A stretch of DNA of 64,000 nt from Pseudidiomarina terrestris (GCF_030466405.1 NZ_JAGGJF010000002.1:434001-498000); one strand, 5' to 3'; counted from the first letter of the stretch, positions 12,960 to 22,752 are shown. The notes: generated by a model not told the origin, from the letters alone. Translations and numbers: made by a program.

Positions 12960-15575
12960 CTACTGCTGCAACGCGTTCGCAATCTTTTCATCAAGATCTG
13001 GCGCTAAATCAGGAAGTTGTTGCAGCTGCAACAGGCATTCCTTCATCATTTGCTGGCGTCTTGTATCGAATCTGCGCCATTGCATAAACGGCGTAATCAA
13101 ACGCGACGCAACTTGAGGGTTAAAGGTATTCAGTTGCGTAATTATGCTTTGCAATAATTTATAGCCTGCCCCATCTTGCTGATGAAAGCGTAGACTGTTG
13201 CGGCTGAAATTGGCAAGTAATGCGTAGACGCGGTTCGGATTGCGTAAGGAAAATTTGGGGTGCTCGATGAGCTGGGTGACCCGCTCAACAGTAGTGTCGT
13301 GCAGCGCGTTCGCCTGCGCAGCAAACCACTTATCCATCACCAGAGGCGTATCCTGCCATTGCTCAGCGAAGGTCGCTAGCACTTGCTCTACACATGGGAG
13401 CTGGTGTTGCACGGCAATTTCTAATGCGCCCTGTTGCAGGGTCATGTTGCCCTGCTGACATGCTTGTTCGGCAACCTCGTCGCTATACTGCTGGGGTTGT
13501 GCCAACGCCAAAAAGTACAGACAGCGCTGGCGTAAGGCACGAGCCGCCATCGCTTTGCCACTTAAATCATCGGGCTGGCTATCGAGCTTGGCGAAACACT
13601 CGGCGAAGTCGTCGGATAATTCATCGGCGACCGTTTTAGCGAGGCTGGTAACCGCCAGTTCAATAGCATCAAGTGGCGCATCTTCAGTGTAATACTCAAG
13701 TAATTCTTCAGCGCTTGGTAAAGTAAAAATAAGCGCTTTCAGTGCATCATCGAGAGGCGCATGCAAAGCTTTCTTTAAGGCGGTGTACTGTGATTCCGAC
13801 AGCTGCGCCGCCTGATTTGTGTCGACGGCCTCTTGCAATGCCTTCAGGTAGACTTGCTGAGCGGCTTCCCAGCGTGTCACCTCTTGTTCAGCATGACCTA
13901 GCAACAGCTCTAAATCTACTGTTGTTAGTGGCGTCTGCAGCTTCACAGGCGCACTGAAGTTTTCCAGCCAGGCAATGATTGGCTCCTGTTCGACGTTGGA
14001 GAACGTCAGCGAGCTTGTGGTTTCGGTCAAGGTATACAGTTGACTGCCAGACTCATGTTCAACAACTTCGTCCTTTGCTGTTAGCTGGATACGCGAGCCC
14101 TTTTCGTCGTAGGCACTGAACAGTAACGGGATCACCAGAGGGAATTTTTCTTCCTGCCCTGGCGTCGCTGGTGTGAGTTGTTGAAAGTTAAGCGTGAGCT
14201 GTTGCTGCTGGGCATCATAATGTTGCGCGATCCGAACTTCAGGGGTGCCGGCCTGACTATACCAGCGGCGGAACTGGGTTAAATCGAAATCATTAGCTGC
14301 TTCCATAGCGGCAACGAAGTCTTCACAGGTCACGGCCTGGCCATCATGGCGTTCACGATACAAGCGCATGCCGCGCTGGAAGCCCTGTTCTCCTAATAAG
14401 GTGTGCAGCATGCGAATCACTTCTGCGCCCTTGTTGTAAACCGTCACCGTATAAAAGTTGTTCATTTCCACAACTTTATCGGGACGAATAGGATGTGCCA
14501 TAGGACTGGCATCTTCGTTGAACTGAAAACTGCGAATGACGCGCACAGCATCAATGCGGTGCACCGCACGTGAACCCAGGTCAGAGCTGAACTCCTGATC
14601 ACGGAAAACCGTCAGGCCTTCTTTCAGACTGAGCTGGAACCAATCACGACAGGTGATACGGTTACCGGTCCAGTTGTGGAAATACTCGTGACCGATGACA
14701 GATTCGACATGAACAAAGTCCCAGTCGGTGGCTGTCATTTGATCGGCTAAGACATATTTCGAGTTAAAAATATTGAGCCCTTTATTTTCCATAGCGCCCA
14801 TATTGAAAAAGTCTACTGCCACAATCATATACCGGTCGAGGTCATAAGCGAGGTCAAAACGTTCTTCATCCCATTGCATTGAACGTTTTAGCGCTGCCAT
14901 TGCGTATTCGGCCCGGCTCAGGTTGCCTTTATCGACAAAAATCTCCAGGCGTACGTCACGCCCTTCGCTCGTCTGGTAATGATCCTCCAGACGATCAAAG
15001 TTACCTGCCACCAAGGCAAACAAATAAGCGGGTTTAGGATGAGGGTCATGCCAGGTGGCATAATGACGGCCTCCGTCTAACTCACCGGAGCTCTCCAGAT
15101 TGCCGTTACTCAGCAGATAGGGATAGAGTTCCCGATCGGCTGAGATCTTAGTCGTGAACACCGCCAGCACATCGGGGCGATCGAGGTAATAGGTAATACG
15201 GCGGAAACCTTCGGCCTCACACTGAGTGCAAAAAGCTCCGCCAGATTTGTACAAACCTTCTAACGCGCTGTTGCTACTTGGATCGATCTCAGTGACAAGT
15301 TCCATTTCGAAGCTATCGGGAAGCTCATGAACGATGAGCTGCTTATCGGTGACTTCATAGTTTTGCGGTGGCAGTACTTTGCCATCAATTTTGATACTGA
15401 TTAATTTTAGCTGCTCACCATCCAGTTCTAAAGGACCTGAATTCTTCCGCTCTAAGTGTAACTGCGAACGCACTTGTGTGGCTCTCTCATCAAGATCGAT
15501 GTCAAGATGAACGGTTGTAATAGAGAATGCCGGAGCGCGATAATCGCTCCGGAACTTAGCTAACTTCTTCGACAT
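12960..15575 (-). CDS. pepN: aminopeptidase N (M1 family)
   Basis: 871 residues (E. coli PepN 870). The GAMENKG substrate-binding motif is at residues 260-266. The zinc site HEYFH is at 296-300, with the third ligand Glu at about 319 (SLKEGLT). The C-terminal helical DUF3458-type domain fills the rest. It is a cytosolic enzyme releasing N-terminal residues from peptides during protein turnover. It starts 8 nt after nhaC and is probably in the same message. A strong terminator follows. Confidence 0.97.
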   Translation of the reverse strand: MSKKLAKFRSDYRAPAFSITTVHLDIDLDERATQVRSQLHLERKNSGPLELDGEQLKLISIKIDGKVLPPQNYEVTDKQLIVHELPDSFEMELVTEIDPSSNSALEGLYKSGGAFCTQCEAEGFRRITYYLDRPDVLAVFTTKISADRELYPYLLSNGNLESSGELDGGRHYATWHDPHPKPAYLFALVAGNFDRLEDHYQTSEGRDVRLEIFVDKGNLSRAEYAMAALKRSMQWDEERFDLAYDLDRYMIVAVDFFNMGAMENKGLNIFNSKYVLADQMTATDWDFVHVESVIGHEYFHNWTGNRITCRDWFQLSLKEGLTVFRDQEFSSDLGSRAVHRIDAVRVIRSFQFNEDASPMAHPIRPDKVVEMNNFYTVTVYNKGAEVIRMLHTLLGEQGFQRGMRLYRERHDGQAVTCEDFVAAMEAANDFDLTQFRRWYSQAGTPEVRIAQHYDAQQQQLTLNFQQLTPATPGQEEKFPLVIPLLFSAYDEKGSRIQLTAKDEVVEHESGSQLYTLTETTSSLTFSNVEQEPIIAWLENFSAPVKLQTPLTTVDLELLLGHAEQEVTRWEAAQQVYLKALQEAVDTNQAAQLSESQYTALKKALHAPLDDALKALIFTLPSAEELLEYYTEDAPLDAIELAVTSLAKTVADELSDDFAECFAKLDSQPDDLSGKAMAARALRQRCLYFLALAQPQQYSDEVAEQACQQGNMTLQQGALEIAVQHQLPCVEQVLATFAEQWQDTPLVMDKWFAAQANALHDTTVERVTQLIEHPKFSLRNPNRVYALLANFSRNSLRFHQQDGAGYKLLQSIITQLNTFNPQVASRLITPFMQWRRFDTRRQQMMKECLLQLQQLPDLAPDLDEKIANALQQ

Positions 15576-15583
15576 AACGGCTC

Positions 15584-17062
15584 TTAACTACTTGCGTGAA
15601 TCGGTGAATGAGGTGCTCTGTCACGGTGTAAAATACGAATCCCCGTGTAACCATAAAACATTGCGATGAGCGGCGTTAACCAATTAAAGAATGCAAATGG
15701 TGCGTATTCCCATGGACTTACTGCCAGCGTTCCCATCATGAACGCACCACAGGTGTTCCATGGAATCAACGCTGAAGTCAGGGTACCGCTATCTTCCAGA
15801 GTACGAGAGAGAACGCGCGCATCAAGCCCGCGTTTTTCATATTCTTCGCGGAACATACGACCTGGAATGACGATGGCCATGTATTGGTCTGCGGTAAGCA
15901 AGTTAGCACCAAAACAGGTAAATAATGTCGCTGCAATCAAGTTACCGGTGGATTTGGCGAAGCCAAGCACGCCCGAGATAAGACGTTGCAATAGACCGAT
16001 TTTTTCGACAATTGCACCAAAGGTCATGGCGCTGAGAATCAACCACACGGTATTGAGCATGCTGGACATACCGCCGCCACTGAGAAGTGAATCAAGTTGC
16101 GTGCTACCTGTTTCCACCACGATGCCATCGGTCAGCGCCATCCAGACCACTTTGAGTGACGCGACAGCAGAGCCGTCATCGGCAAGTTCCTCGATTAGCT
16201 CGGGCTGGAAGATGACAGCCCATACACCACCCAACAAGGCACCAAAGAATACCGTGGGTAAAGCAGGTTTGCGGGTCGCGGCCAGGTACAATAGTACCAA
16301 GAGTGGCACCAACATTTCCCAACCAATATTATAAGCGTTGGTCAGTTCCAGCTGCATGGTCTCGAGTTTTAGCGCACTGGTTGTGGTAGCTTCAACATTT
16401 AAACCCAGCAAGAAAAACAACACCAGCGAGATAAGGTAAGCAGGCCCCGCAGTGTAAACCATGTAACGAATGTGCGCGAACAATTCGGTACCGGCCACCG
16501 CAGGTGCCAGGTTTGTGGTATCTGATAAAGGTGACATTTTATCGCCAAAATAGGCCCCGGAAACTACTGCGCCGGCAGTAATGCCGGGAGATAATTCCAT
16601 CCCTGCTGCGACCCCCATCAAGGCAACACCGATGGTTGCGGCGGTGGTCCATGAACTACCAATGGCTAGCGCGATGATGCCGCAAATTAGCGCGCTGGCG
16701 GCGTAGAACCAACTTGGGTTAAGTAGCTCCAAACCATAATAAATCATGGTCGGTACCGTGCCGGATAACAACCAGGTACCAATCAGCGAGCCTACCGCGA
16801 GAATAATCAGCAAGGCCCCCAGAGCAACGGAGACCCCTTCTTTAATACCTTCTTCGATGTCGTCCCAACGGTAGTTATTGACAAAACCTATGACCACCGC
16901 AACGGCACCGGCCACCCATAGCGCAATTTGGTTGGGCCCGTAGGACGAGTCTTCGCCAAATAGAAAAACCGACCCAGCCAGAGTGCAAATGAGAACCAGC
17001 AACGGAATGGTAGCCTGCAGCAAGCTCGGCTCTTTAAAAGCTGTAAGGGATTGATTTCGCAT
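15584..17062 (-). CDS. nhaC: Na+/H+ antiporter NhaC family
   Basis: 492 residues, strongly hydrophobic, with about 11-12 predicted membrane spans. It carries the NhaC-type conserved regions GSSWTTAATIGVALMGVAAG, GAYFGDKMSPLSDTTNLAPA and TCFGANLLTADQYMAIVIPG. It exports sodium in exchange for protons at the inner membrane, which fits a marine or saline habitat. It is followed within 8 nt by pepN. An amino-acid/Na+ role is possible for some NhaC relatives, but the DKMSPLSDTTNLAPA motif favours the antiporter. Confidence 0.92.
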   Translation of the reverse strand: MRNQSLTAFKEPSLLQATIPLLVLICTLAGSVFLFGEDSSYGPNQIALWVAGAVAVVIGFVNNYRWDDIEEGIKEGVSVALGALLIILAVGSLIGTWLLSGTVPTMIYYGLELLNPSWFYAASALICGIIALAIGSSWTTAATIGVALMGVAAGMELSPGITAGAVVSGAYFGDKMSPLSDTTNLAPAVAGTELFAHIRYMVYTAGPAYLISLVLFFLLGLNVEATTTSALKLETMQLELTNAYNIGWEMLVPLLVLLYLAATRKPALPTVFFGALLGGVWAVIFQPELIEELADDGSAVASLKVVWMALTDGIVVETGSTQLDSLLSGGGMSSMLNTVWLILSAMTFGAIVEKIGLLQRLISGVLGFAKSTGNLIAATLFTCFGANLLTADQYMAIVIPGRMFREEYEKRGLDARVLSRTLEDSGTLTSALIPWNTCGAFMMGTLAVSPWEYAPFAFFNWLTPLIAMFYGYTGIRILHRDRAPHSPIHASS

Positions 17063-17112
17063 AGTTATCTCTAATGTCTTTTAATTAATCACAGTTACAG
17101 GATGGCGTACTA

Positions 17113-18490
17113 TTAAAGATTAAGTACGCCCACCAACTGCAGGAAAATAATGATTATGATGACCGGCGCAAACCAACGCACCATAAACAGCCATGCACGG
17201 AAAATCATCGGCGCTGTATCAAGTTCGTCCTGACTGGCTGAACGGGTCATCACCCAGCCGCTGAACAAGGCGAGTAATAAGCCGCCCAACGGAAGCAACA
17301 CTGAGCCAGTGGCGTAATCAATCACATCAAACCAACTGCCTAATAGTTTCCCGGGAACCTGTACATCAATTTGCGTCCAGGGAGCCCCCGCGAAGGAATA
17401 AATGGTCACCTGCCCTAGCAACCACAATGTTGCTATTGCGACGATAGTCGCTTTCCAGCGGCCCCAGTCGCACTTTTCTTCCAGAAAAGCGACTGCGGAT
17501 TCTATCATTGCAATTGCAGAGGTAAAGGCGGCAATGACCAGCATCACAAAGAACGCGGTGCCGACCAGGACGCCACCCGGCATGGTACTGAACGCCACTG
17601 GTAAGCTCTTAAAGATTAAGCCAGGCCCAGCTTCTGGCGGTAGTTGGCTGCCAAAGACAATTGATAGCTAAGCCAGCCAGTAAAGCAACAAAGGTATCAG
17701 CCAATGCAACCCACATTGTGGTTTGTACGATTGAAGTTTCCCGCGGCAAGTAGGCGCCGTACATGATAACCACACCTGAAGCTAAGCCGAGCGAGAAAAA
17801 CGCATGGCCAAGTGCCAGCAGGATGGCATTGATGGATAAATCATCGAAATTCGGGGCAAACATAAAGCTCATGGCGCCGGCGAAGTCACCGATGGACGCG
17901 GCGTAAATGGCGATCAGGATGAGCAATGCCACCATGATCGGCAGCATCCATTTCACCGTGCGCTCCAGGCCATCTTTGAGGCCTTTACCCACGACCACTG
18001 CAACAGCAACCAAAATAAGCGCATGCCAAAGGGTTAAGCGCAGTGAGGAACTCACCAATTGATCGAAAATGCCACTGATTTCAGCGACCGACTGGCCCTG
18101 AAAAGCGCCACTGGCGGATTCGTAAATGTAGGCTGCTGCCCAGCCCGCGATAACCGCATAAAAACTTAACACTAAAAAGCCTGTCGCCATGCCGAGCCAA
18201 CCGGTAATTTGCCAGACACTACTACTGCCCGACTCCAGTGCGACTTCACGCGCAGCGATGCCGGGACTGTGGCGACCGCGACGGCCAATCACAATTTCAG
18301 CGATCATCACTGGAATACCAATCACGGCGATACAAAGCAGGTACACCAGAACAAAAGCCCCGCCACCATTTTCACCGGTGATATAGGGGAATTTCCAGAT
18401 ATTACCCAGGCCCACAGCGGCTGCGGTTGAGGCAAGAATAAACGCCATGCGGCTGGACCAGCGGCTGGCTATCAGTTTAGGACGTGTCAT
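17113..18490 (-). pseudogene. NSS (SNF) family sodium-dependent transporter, frameshifted
   Basis: The 5' part (18490 to about 17663) encodes the start of an NSS transporter with the sodium-site segment AAVGLGNIWKFPYITGENGG. The 3' part (about 17661 to 17113) continues in another frame as IVFGSQLPPEAGPGLIFKSL and VAFSTMPGGV, and ends at the usual family C-terminus. At 17662 the conserved LAGLAIFPIVF motif reads ATC-A-ATT-GTC, as if five bases were lost. The upstream frame then runs into a TAA at 17609. As written neither piece is a full transporter (293 and about 180 codons). Either the gene is inactivated or the assembly has an error here; the rest of both halves looks intact, so any loss is recent. 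Confidence 0.85.
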
Positions 18491-18544
18491 AACCTTAGTG
18501 TTCCGTCATGTTATTATTGTTTTAGTCGGTTGTGCTTAGTCTAT

Positions 18545-18568
18545 AAAAAAGCCGCCATGGGCGGCTTT
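18545..18568 (-). terminator. intrinsic terminator of prc
   Basis: Perfect 9-bp stem AAAGCCGCC/GGCGGCTTT (18548-18556 and 18560-18568) with a 3-nt loop. On the minus strand it is followed by a T run. It lies 17 nt after the prc stop. Confidence 0.85.
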
Positions 18569-18585
18569 GCAGCGATAAACAGCGC

Positions 18586-20649
18586 TTAGTGCATGGCAAG
18601 CTTCATCGTATCAATAAGCTCAAAGCTTAACACCAGGGTTTCGTTCAGGTATGGATCCGGTAACTCAAAGTCTTCCGGCACATTCTCAAGTGACTCCACT
18701 GGTTCAAAACCAGCGCGCACTAACCGCTCATTAGCACGTTCTAACGCTTTTTGTTCGTCCTGTTTTTCTTCTGCCTTACGTTCCTCAAGAACCAGGCTGA
18801 TCCAGGTTTTATCTTTCTGCCGCTGGTATTCAGCTGCATCTTCCAGAACATAATTAAATTCAGGGTTTTCGCTAATGTTTTTCTCTTTTAAAGCGCGCAG
18901 TTCTTCTAGTTTGCCTGAAGACACCAGTTGCAGTGGCTGATAATCAGCGGTATCAATTTTATCCCAGGGCAAGGCATTCTCCTGGCTACTTTCACCAAAG
19001 GTTTCCGTGTCCGTGACTGTCGGGAATTGCACGTCTGGTGTTACGCCACGCATCTGGGTACTACCACCGTCGATGCGGTAGAACTTCGCGATGGTGTACT
19101 GGACACTACCGAGCTCTTCATCAAAGAAATCAAAACGACGCTGCAGGCCACGGTGCTGTTGCACAGTACCTTTGCCGTAGGTATTCTCACCCACAATTAA
19201 AGCGCGTTCGTAGTCCTGCAATGCTGCGGCAAATATTTCCGAAGCTGAGGCACTGTAGCGATCGACCATGACCACCAGAGGGCCATCGTAAAAGGTCTCA
19301 CCGTCGCGGTCGCCATTGACTTCTCTGCGGCCGCTGCCATCAGTGACCTGTACTACAGGTCCCTCATCAATGAACAAGCCAGTCAGCGCGATGGACTCTT
19401 GTAAAGAGCCGCCGCCATTGCCACGCAAGTCAATGATCACGCCTTCGGCTTCGGTTTCGTTAACCTCGGCGATCAGATTTTTCACGTCTTCACTGAGATT
19501 GTGGTAAAAGCTGGGAATCGCGATAGCGCCCATGGTGCGTCCTGCGTAAGGCCCCTCTTCTACCGTCTTAATTTCGACTTTGGCTGCGCGGTCTTCAAGT
19601 TTTACCGTGTCGCGGACGATTGAAATCTCAGTGGGTTTGGCCCCTGCGGCCTGATTTGCTTTGAGGACCTGCAATTGCACTGTAGTGCCTTTCGGACCTT
19701 TAATGAGCTCGACGACTTCATCGAGACGCCAGCCGACGACATCGACAAACTCAGAGTCTTCATCTTCACCTTGCGCAACCGCAACAATTTTATCTTCGGG
19801 GGCAATAGCGCCAGATTTATCGGCGGGTCCACCTGGAACGAGGCTGCGAATGACCGTGTAGTCAAACTCTGATTGCAGCACAGCGCCAATCCCTTCCAGG
19901 GACAGATTCATGTTTTGCTCAAACCGCTCAGCATTGGCTGGAGACAGATAACTGGTATGTGCTTCGACACTGCGCGCGAACGCATTCATTACCGTCTGAA
20001 AGACGTCTTCGCTATTGGTTTGAGTGAGCCGCTTCAAAGCATTGTTGTAGCGCTTGCCAAGGGTTTCTACCACCTCCGGCCATGTTTTGCCGGCCATGGT
20101 TAAATTAAGCGCATCGTATTTTACGCGTTGGCGCCACAGCTCATCCAGTTCGGCTTCAGAAGTCGCCCACTGCGCATCTTCACGATCGTACTGATAACGA
20201 TCGCCGGCGACGGAAAAATCAAAGGGTTGCTCTTCGTCGAGCAGGCTTAGCGCATAAGCATAGCGCTCAAAGTTGCGTTGCAAGGCTTTTTCAAACAATG
20301 CGTAGGCAGGACTAAGCTTGCCGGAATGAATCATGTCGTCAAACAAATGCTGGTATTCACTGGCTTGCTCAACATCCGCTTGTAATAAAAACATTTTATT
20401 GAAATCAAGCATTTTCAGGTAACGATCCAGAATTTGCTCCGACAGTGCATTATCCAGCTCCATATTTTTAAAATGGTAGCGGGTGAAATAAGTCGTGACG
20501 CGCTGACTAACAACACTATGTTGTTCTTCTTGCTTCAGTTTTGGTAGGTCATCGACTTCATGCGCTGGCGGTAACGCGATAGCTGCGGAAACCACCCCAC
20601 ATTGCAAAGCGACAGCTATAGCTAATTTTCTCATCGTTACCTTCTGCAT
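18586..20649 (-). CDS. prc: carboxy-terminal processing protease Prc/Tsp
   Basis: 687 residues (E. coli Prc 682). An N-terminal signal peptide (MRKLAIAVALQCGVVSAAIA) directs it to the periplasm. The N-terminal helical domain is followed by a PDZ domain (about residues 240-330) and the S41 catalytic domain. The Ser/Lys dyad is in DRYSASASEIF and GENTYGKGTVQ. It degrades periplasmic proteins with apolar C-termini and, in E. coli, trims FtsI and regulates MepS. AGGAG lies 7 nt before the ATG. It is the last gene of the proQ operon, as in E. coli. Confidence 0.96.
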   Translation of the reverse strand: MQKVTMRKLAIAVALQCGVVSAAIALPPAHEVDDLPKLKQEEQHSVVSQRVTTYFTRYHFKNMELDNALSEQILDRYLKMLDFNKMFLLQADVEQASEYQHLFDDMIHSGKLSPAYALFEKALQRNFERYAYALSLLDEEQPFDFSVAGDRYQYDREDAQWATSEAELDELWRQRVKYDALNLTMAGKTWPEVVETLGKRYNNALKRLTQTNSEDVFQTVMNAFARSVEAHTSYLSPANAERFEQNMNLSLEGIGAVLQSEFDYTVIRSLVPGGPADKSGAIAPEDKIVAVAQGEDEDSEFVDVVGWRLDEVVELIKGPKGTTVQLQVLKANQAAGAKPTEISIVRDTVKLEDRAAKVEIKTVEEGPYAGRTMGAIAIPSFYHNLSEDVKNLIAEVNETEAEGVIIDLRGNGGGSLQESIALTGLFIDEGPVVQVTDGSGRREVNGDRDGETFYDGPLVVMVDRYSASASEIFAAALQDYERALIVGENTYGKGTVQQHRGLQRRFDFFDEELGSVQYTIAKFYRIDGGSTQMRGVTPDVQFPTVTDTETFGESSQENALPWDKIDTADYQPLQLVSSGKLEELRALKEKNISENPEFNYVLEDAAEYQRQKDKTWISLVLEERKAEEKQDEQKALERANERLVRAGFEPVESLENVPEDFELPDPYLNETLVLSFELIDTMKLAMH

Positions 20650-20653
20650 TGTG

Positions 20654-21310
20654 TTACTCCTGCTGCGCTAAAAATATAGCATCTACTGTAACTTTGACCG
20701 TCAAGCCGTTGTGAAGTTGCACCACTACATCATTACGGTCAACTTCAACAACTTCACCTGGCACAGGCTGCTTACCAGCTTTCACCTGAACTTTCTGGCC
20801 AACCGACAATTTTGCACTGTCAGCAGCCGTTAATTTAGGCGCTGCGGGCTTTGCTGACTTACGTTTCGCAGCGGGCTGTTTAACTGCTGGCGACTTAGTG
20901 CCAGGCGCTGATTTCGCTGGAACCTTAGCTCGCCGGGCGTTCGCACGTGGCGCTGGATTGGCCGCCTTTTTGCGCTCTGCCGCAGCAGCCTTGGATTGTG
21001 CCAAAGCTTCGGCAGCGTGCTTCTGCTGCTCTTCATCTACTGTACTGACGGCAGTGCCCGACAGATCAACGCGCTCCGCGCCCTGCTTCATCGCGCGCAG
21101 GTAACGCCAGCTGTTGGTGTAATGCCGAAGCGCTGTGCGCAGGCGGGTTTTACTTACCGCCTCATCATCTTCTAACTGTTTCGCCAAGTCCTCAAAAATA
21201 CCGATTTTAAGGGGCTTAGCATCGCCCTCGAGTGAAAAACAAGCTGGAAACTTCTCGGCAAGGTAAGCCAGAACTTCTTTGTTATTACTCAATTTCTTTA
21301 CTTCACTCAT
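20654..21310 (-). CDS. proQ: RNA chaperone ProQ
   Basis: 218 residues with the N-terminal FinO/ProQ RNA-binding domain (about 1-120: EVLAYLAEKFPACFSLEG, LKIGIFEDLAKQL, LRTALRHYTNSWRYL), a lysine/alanine/proline-rich linker, and a C-terminal Tudor-like domain (VQVKAGKQPVPGEVVEVDRNDVVVQL). ProQ binds structured sRNAs and mRNA 3' ends. The ATG at 21310 gives an N-terminus of the same length as E. coli ProQ; an ATG nine bases upstream sits only 2 nt from AGGA. It overlaps the preceding small gene by 8 nt and is followed by prc after 4 nt. Confidence 0.95.
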   Translation of the reverse strand: MSEVKKLSNNKEVLAYLAEKFPACFSLEGDAKPLKIGIFEDLAKQLEDDEAVSKTRLRTALRHYTNSWRYLRAMKQGAERVDLSGTAVSTVDEEQQKHAAEALAQSKAAAAERKKAANPAPRANARRAKVPAKSAPGTKSPAVKQPAAKRKSAKPAAPKLTAADSAKLSVGQKVQVKAGKQPVPGEVVEVDRNDVVVQLHNGLTVKVTVDAIFLAQQE

Positions 21311-21593
21311 GATCGTCATTGTCCTGCTGACGAGCGTCAGCTAGTTGTTCTAAAATATACGCCTGCATTTCATCACTATCGAGGCCCAGTAAGTCCGGGT
21401 TTTCAATCCAGTCGAAAAGTGTACGGCGAACGACTTCTTCCAATACGTCCAGGTCATCATCTTCTTCGCGATAGCTAGCAATATAATGAAGCATCTCATT
21501 CATTTGATCGACAGCAGTTTCGGCTTCGTCATCAAAAAAGACCATGTCCTGCTGGCTTACCAGGTAGGCATGCACATCAAACTCACTATACAT
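21303..21593 (-). CDS. small acidic protein of unknown function
   Basis: 96 residues, strongly acidic, especially in the middle (SYREEDDDLDVLEEV) and at the C-terminus (QQDNDDHE). No signal peptide, membrane span or cysteine motif is seen, and I do not recognise the family. The ATG at 21593 overlaps the msrC stop by 8 nt, and its own stop overlaps the proQ start, so it is embedded in a coupled operon and very probably translated. A longer in-frame start at 21644 lies deep inside msrC and is unlikely. Its place beside an RNA chaperone is suggestive only. Confidence 0.7.
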   Translation of the reverse strand: MYSEFDVHAYLVSQQDMVFFDDEAETAVDQMNEMLHYIASYREEDDDLDVLEEVVRRTLFDWIENPDLLGLDSDEMQAYILEQLADARQQDNDDHE

Positions 21594-22071
21594 CGACCGC
21601 ACCGCGCAACTGTGACCAGTTGAGCCCTTCGATAAAGCGGCCAAGTTTACTTAATCCATCGGCATCATGTTGACTAAAACGACCAACGGAAGGGCTATCG
21701 AGATCAAATACGCCAACCACTTGCCCGTCTACCATCAAGGGTACCACTACTTCAGCGTTGGAGGCGCTATCACAGGCGATATGGCCCGGAAACTCATGTA
21801 CGTCGGTAACCAGCTGGGTTTCTTTTGCTGCCGCTGCAGCACCACAAACACCTTTACCGAAATCAATACGAAGACAGGCGACTTTACCCTGAAATGGGCC
21901 TAGCACCAATGTCTCAGGCGCGCGAGTCAGGTAGAAGCCCACCCAGTTCACATCATCAAGCTCATGGTAGACTAACGCTGAGATATTACTTAAATTGGCG
22001 ATTAAATCAGGCTCGCCTGCGGTAATCGCTTCTGCCTGGGCCAGCAGTAAATCAAAATCAATTGTGCTCAT
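21586..22071 (-). CDS. msrC: free methionine-(R)-sulfoxide reductase, GAF-domain
   Basis: 161 residues, one GAF domain, matching fRMsr/YebR in length. The conserved catalytic cysteines lie in VACLRIDFGKGVCG (two) and HIACDSASN (one). NWVGFYL and the FDLDSPS segment are also typical. It reduces free methionine-R-sulfoxide in the cytoplasm using thioredoxin-type donors. It stands 4 nt after yeaC and upstream of proQ-prc; the E. coli homologue yebR is near proQ-prc as well. Confidence 0.93.
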   Translation of the reverse strand: MSTIDFDLLLAQAEAITAGEPDLIANLSNISALVYHELDDVNWVGFYLTRAPETLVLGPFQGKVACLRIDFGKGVCGAAAAAKETQLVTDVHEFPGHIACDSASNAEVVVPLMVDGQVVGVFDLDSPSVGRFSQHDADGLSKLGRFIEGLNWSQLRGAVDV

Positions 22072-22075
22072 TTAT

Positions 22076-22366
22076 TCAGGACTCGTCTGCTGATAAAGGA
22101 AAGGTTGCTATCGTTTGTCTGCTCTCTTGCAAGCTGTCGCGCATTTCCCGCTTGCTGCGGGTTACCAACAAGCCATCAGCGCCGATGCGAAAGGGTTCTT
22201 CTGAGGGACAATAGGTAGCCTGGTACGCCATCACAAGTTGCACCGTATGCTCTTTCTGCATTTCAGTCAGAGCAACGCCATCGGGCCAGCGGCCTGTTTC
22301 TACTGCCAGCACCAGTCGCTCGTAGGTTTCTGGAGAAATGCTGGCAAGTAAGTCTTCAAATTGCAT
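22076..22366 (-). CDS. YeaC-like DUF1315 family protein
   Basis: 96 residues matching the DUF1315 (E. coli YeaC) pattern: FEDLLASISPETYERLVLAV, GRWPDGVALTEMQKEH, QLVMAYQATY. The biochemical function is unknown. The ATG at 22366 is chosen because it gives the family length and overlaps the upstream stop by one base (TAATG), a typical coupled junction. The longer in-frame start at 22462 lies inside the neighbouring gene. The acidic tail (FPLSADES) follows a short arginine/serine-rich stretch. Confidence 0.85.
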   Translation of the reverse strand: MQFEDLLASISPETYERLVLAVETGRWPDGVALTEMQKEHTVQLVMAYQATYCPSEEPFRIGADGLLVTRSKREMRDSLQESRQTIATFPLSADES

Positions 22367-22692
22367 TAGCGCCCTCTTTTCAACAGCAAAATACGGACCC
22401 GGTTCACTAAAAACCAAATCAGGCCAAGCCCCATCAGACCGTAGCTCACTTTCGCTTGCCATGAGTCAGGGTAAGGTTGCTCAAGGAAAGTATAAGCAAA
22501 GGCGGCAATAGCAATTAATAAGGCCAGCATCGACTGGCTTAATAACTTGTCTTTGCGGCGTTGCACAGCACGTAGTTGCTCACGTTCAAGCTCGTCACCG
22601 CTGCGCCCCGCAATCACAAATTCGCAGTGCGGACAGGTTTTGGCTTTATTGGATATTCGCTTGTTACAGGAGGGGCAGTTAATAAGTGCCAT
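22366..22692 (-). CDS. zinc-ribbon membrane protein of unknown function
   Basis: 108 residues. The N-terminal zinc ribbon has paired CPSC and CPHC motifs (about residues 6-25), followed by a charged linker and two predicted membrane spans (SMLALLIAIAAFAYTFL and VSYGLMGLGLIWFLVNRV). The start at 22692 has AGAGGA 5 nt upstream; a longer start at 22752 would lie over the promoter. It is the first gene of a six-gene operon ending in prc. No specific function can be assigned. Confidence 0.75.
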   Translation of the reverse strand: MALINCPSCNKRISNKAKTCPHCEFVIAGRSGDELEREQLRAVQRRKDKLLSQSMLALLIAIAAFAYTFLEQPYPDSWQAKVSYGLMGLGLIWFLVNRVRILLLKRGR

Positions 22693-22724
22693 GATATCCT
22701 CTATTTGCATACTTCGAACTAAGC

Positions 22725-22752
22725 AATATAAGGGTTTCAGCGGTAATTTCAA
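22725..22752 (-). promoter_or_regulatory. putative promoter of the zinc-ribbon-yeaC-msrC-proQ-prc operon
   Basis: TTGAAA (22747-22752), a 16-nt spacer and TATATT (22725-22730) on the minus strand. Both boxes match five of six consensus bases. It lies 32 nt upstream of the first gene, and no other promoter is obvious before prc. Confidence 0.6.

Noticed and set aside
15666-16334. 222-codon open frame antisense to nhaC
   Set aside because: Serine/threonine-rich shadow of a strongly conserved membrane protein; no Shine-Dalgarno and no family resemblance.
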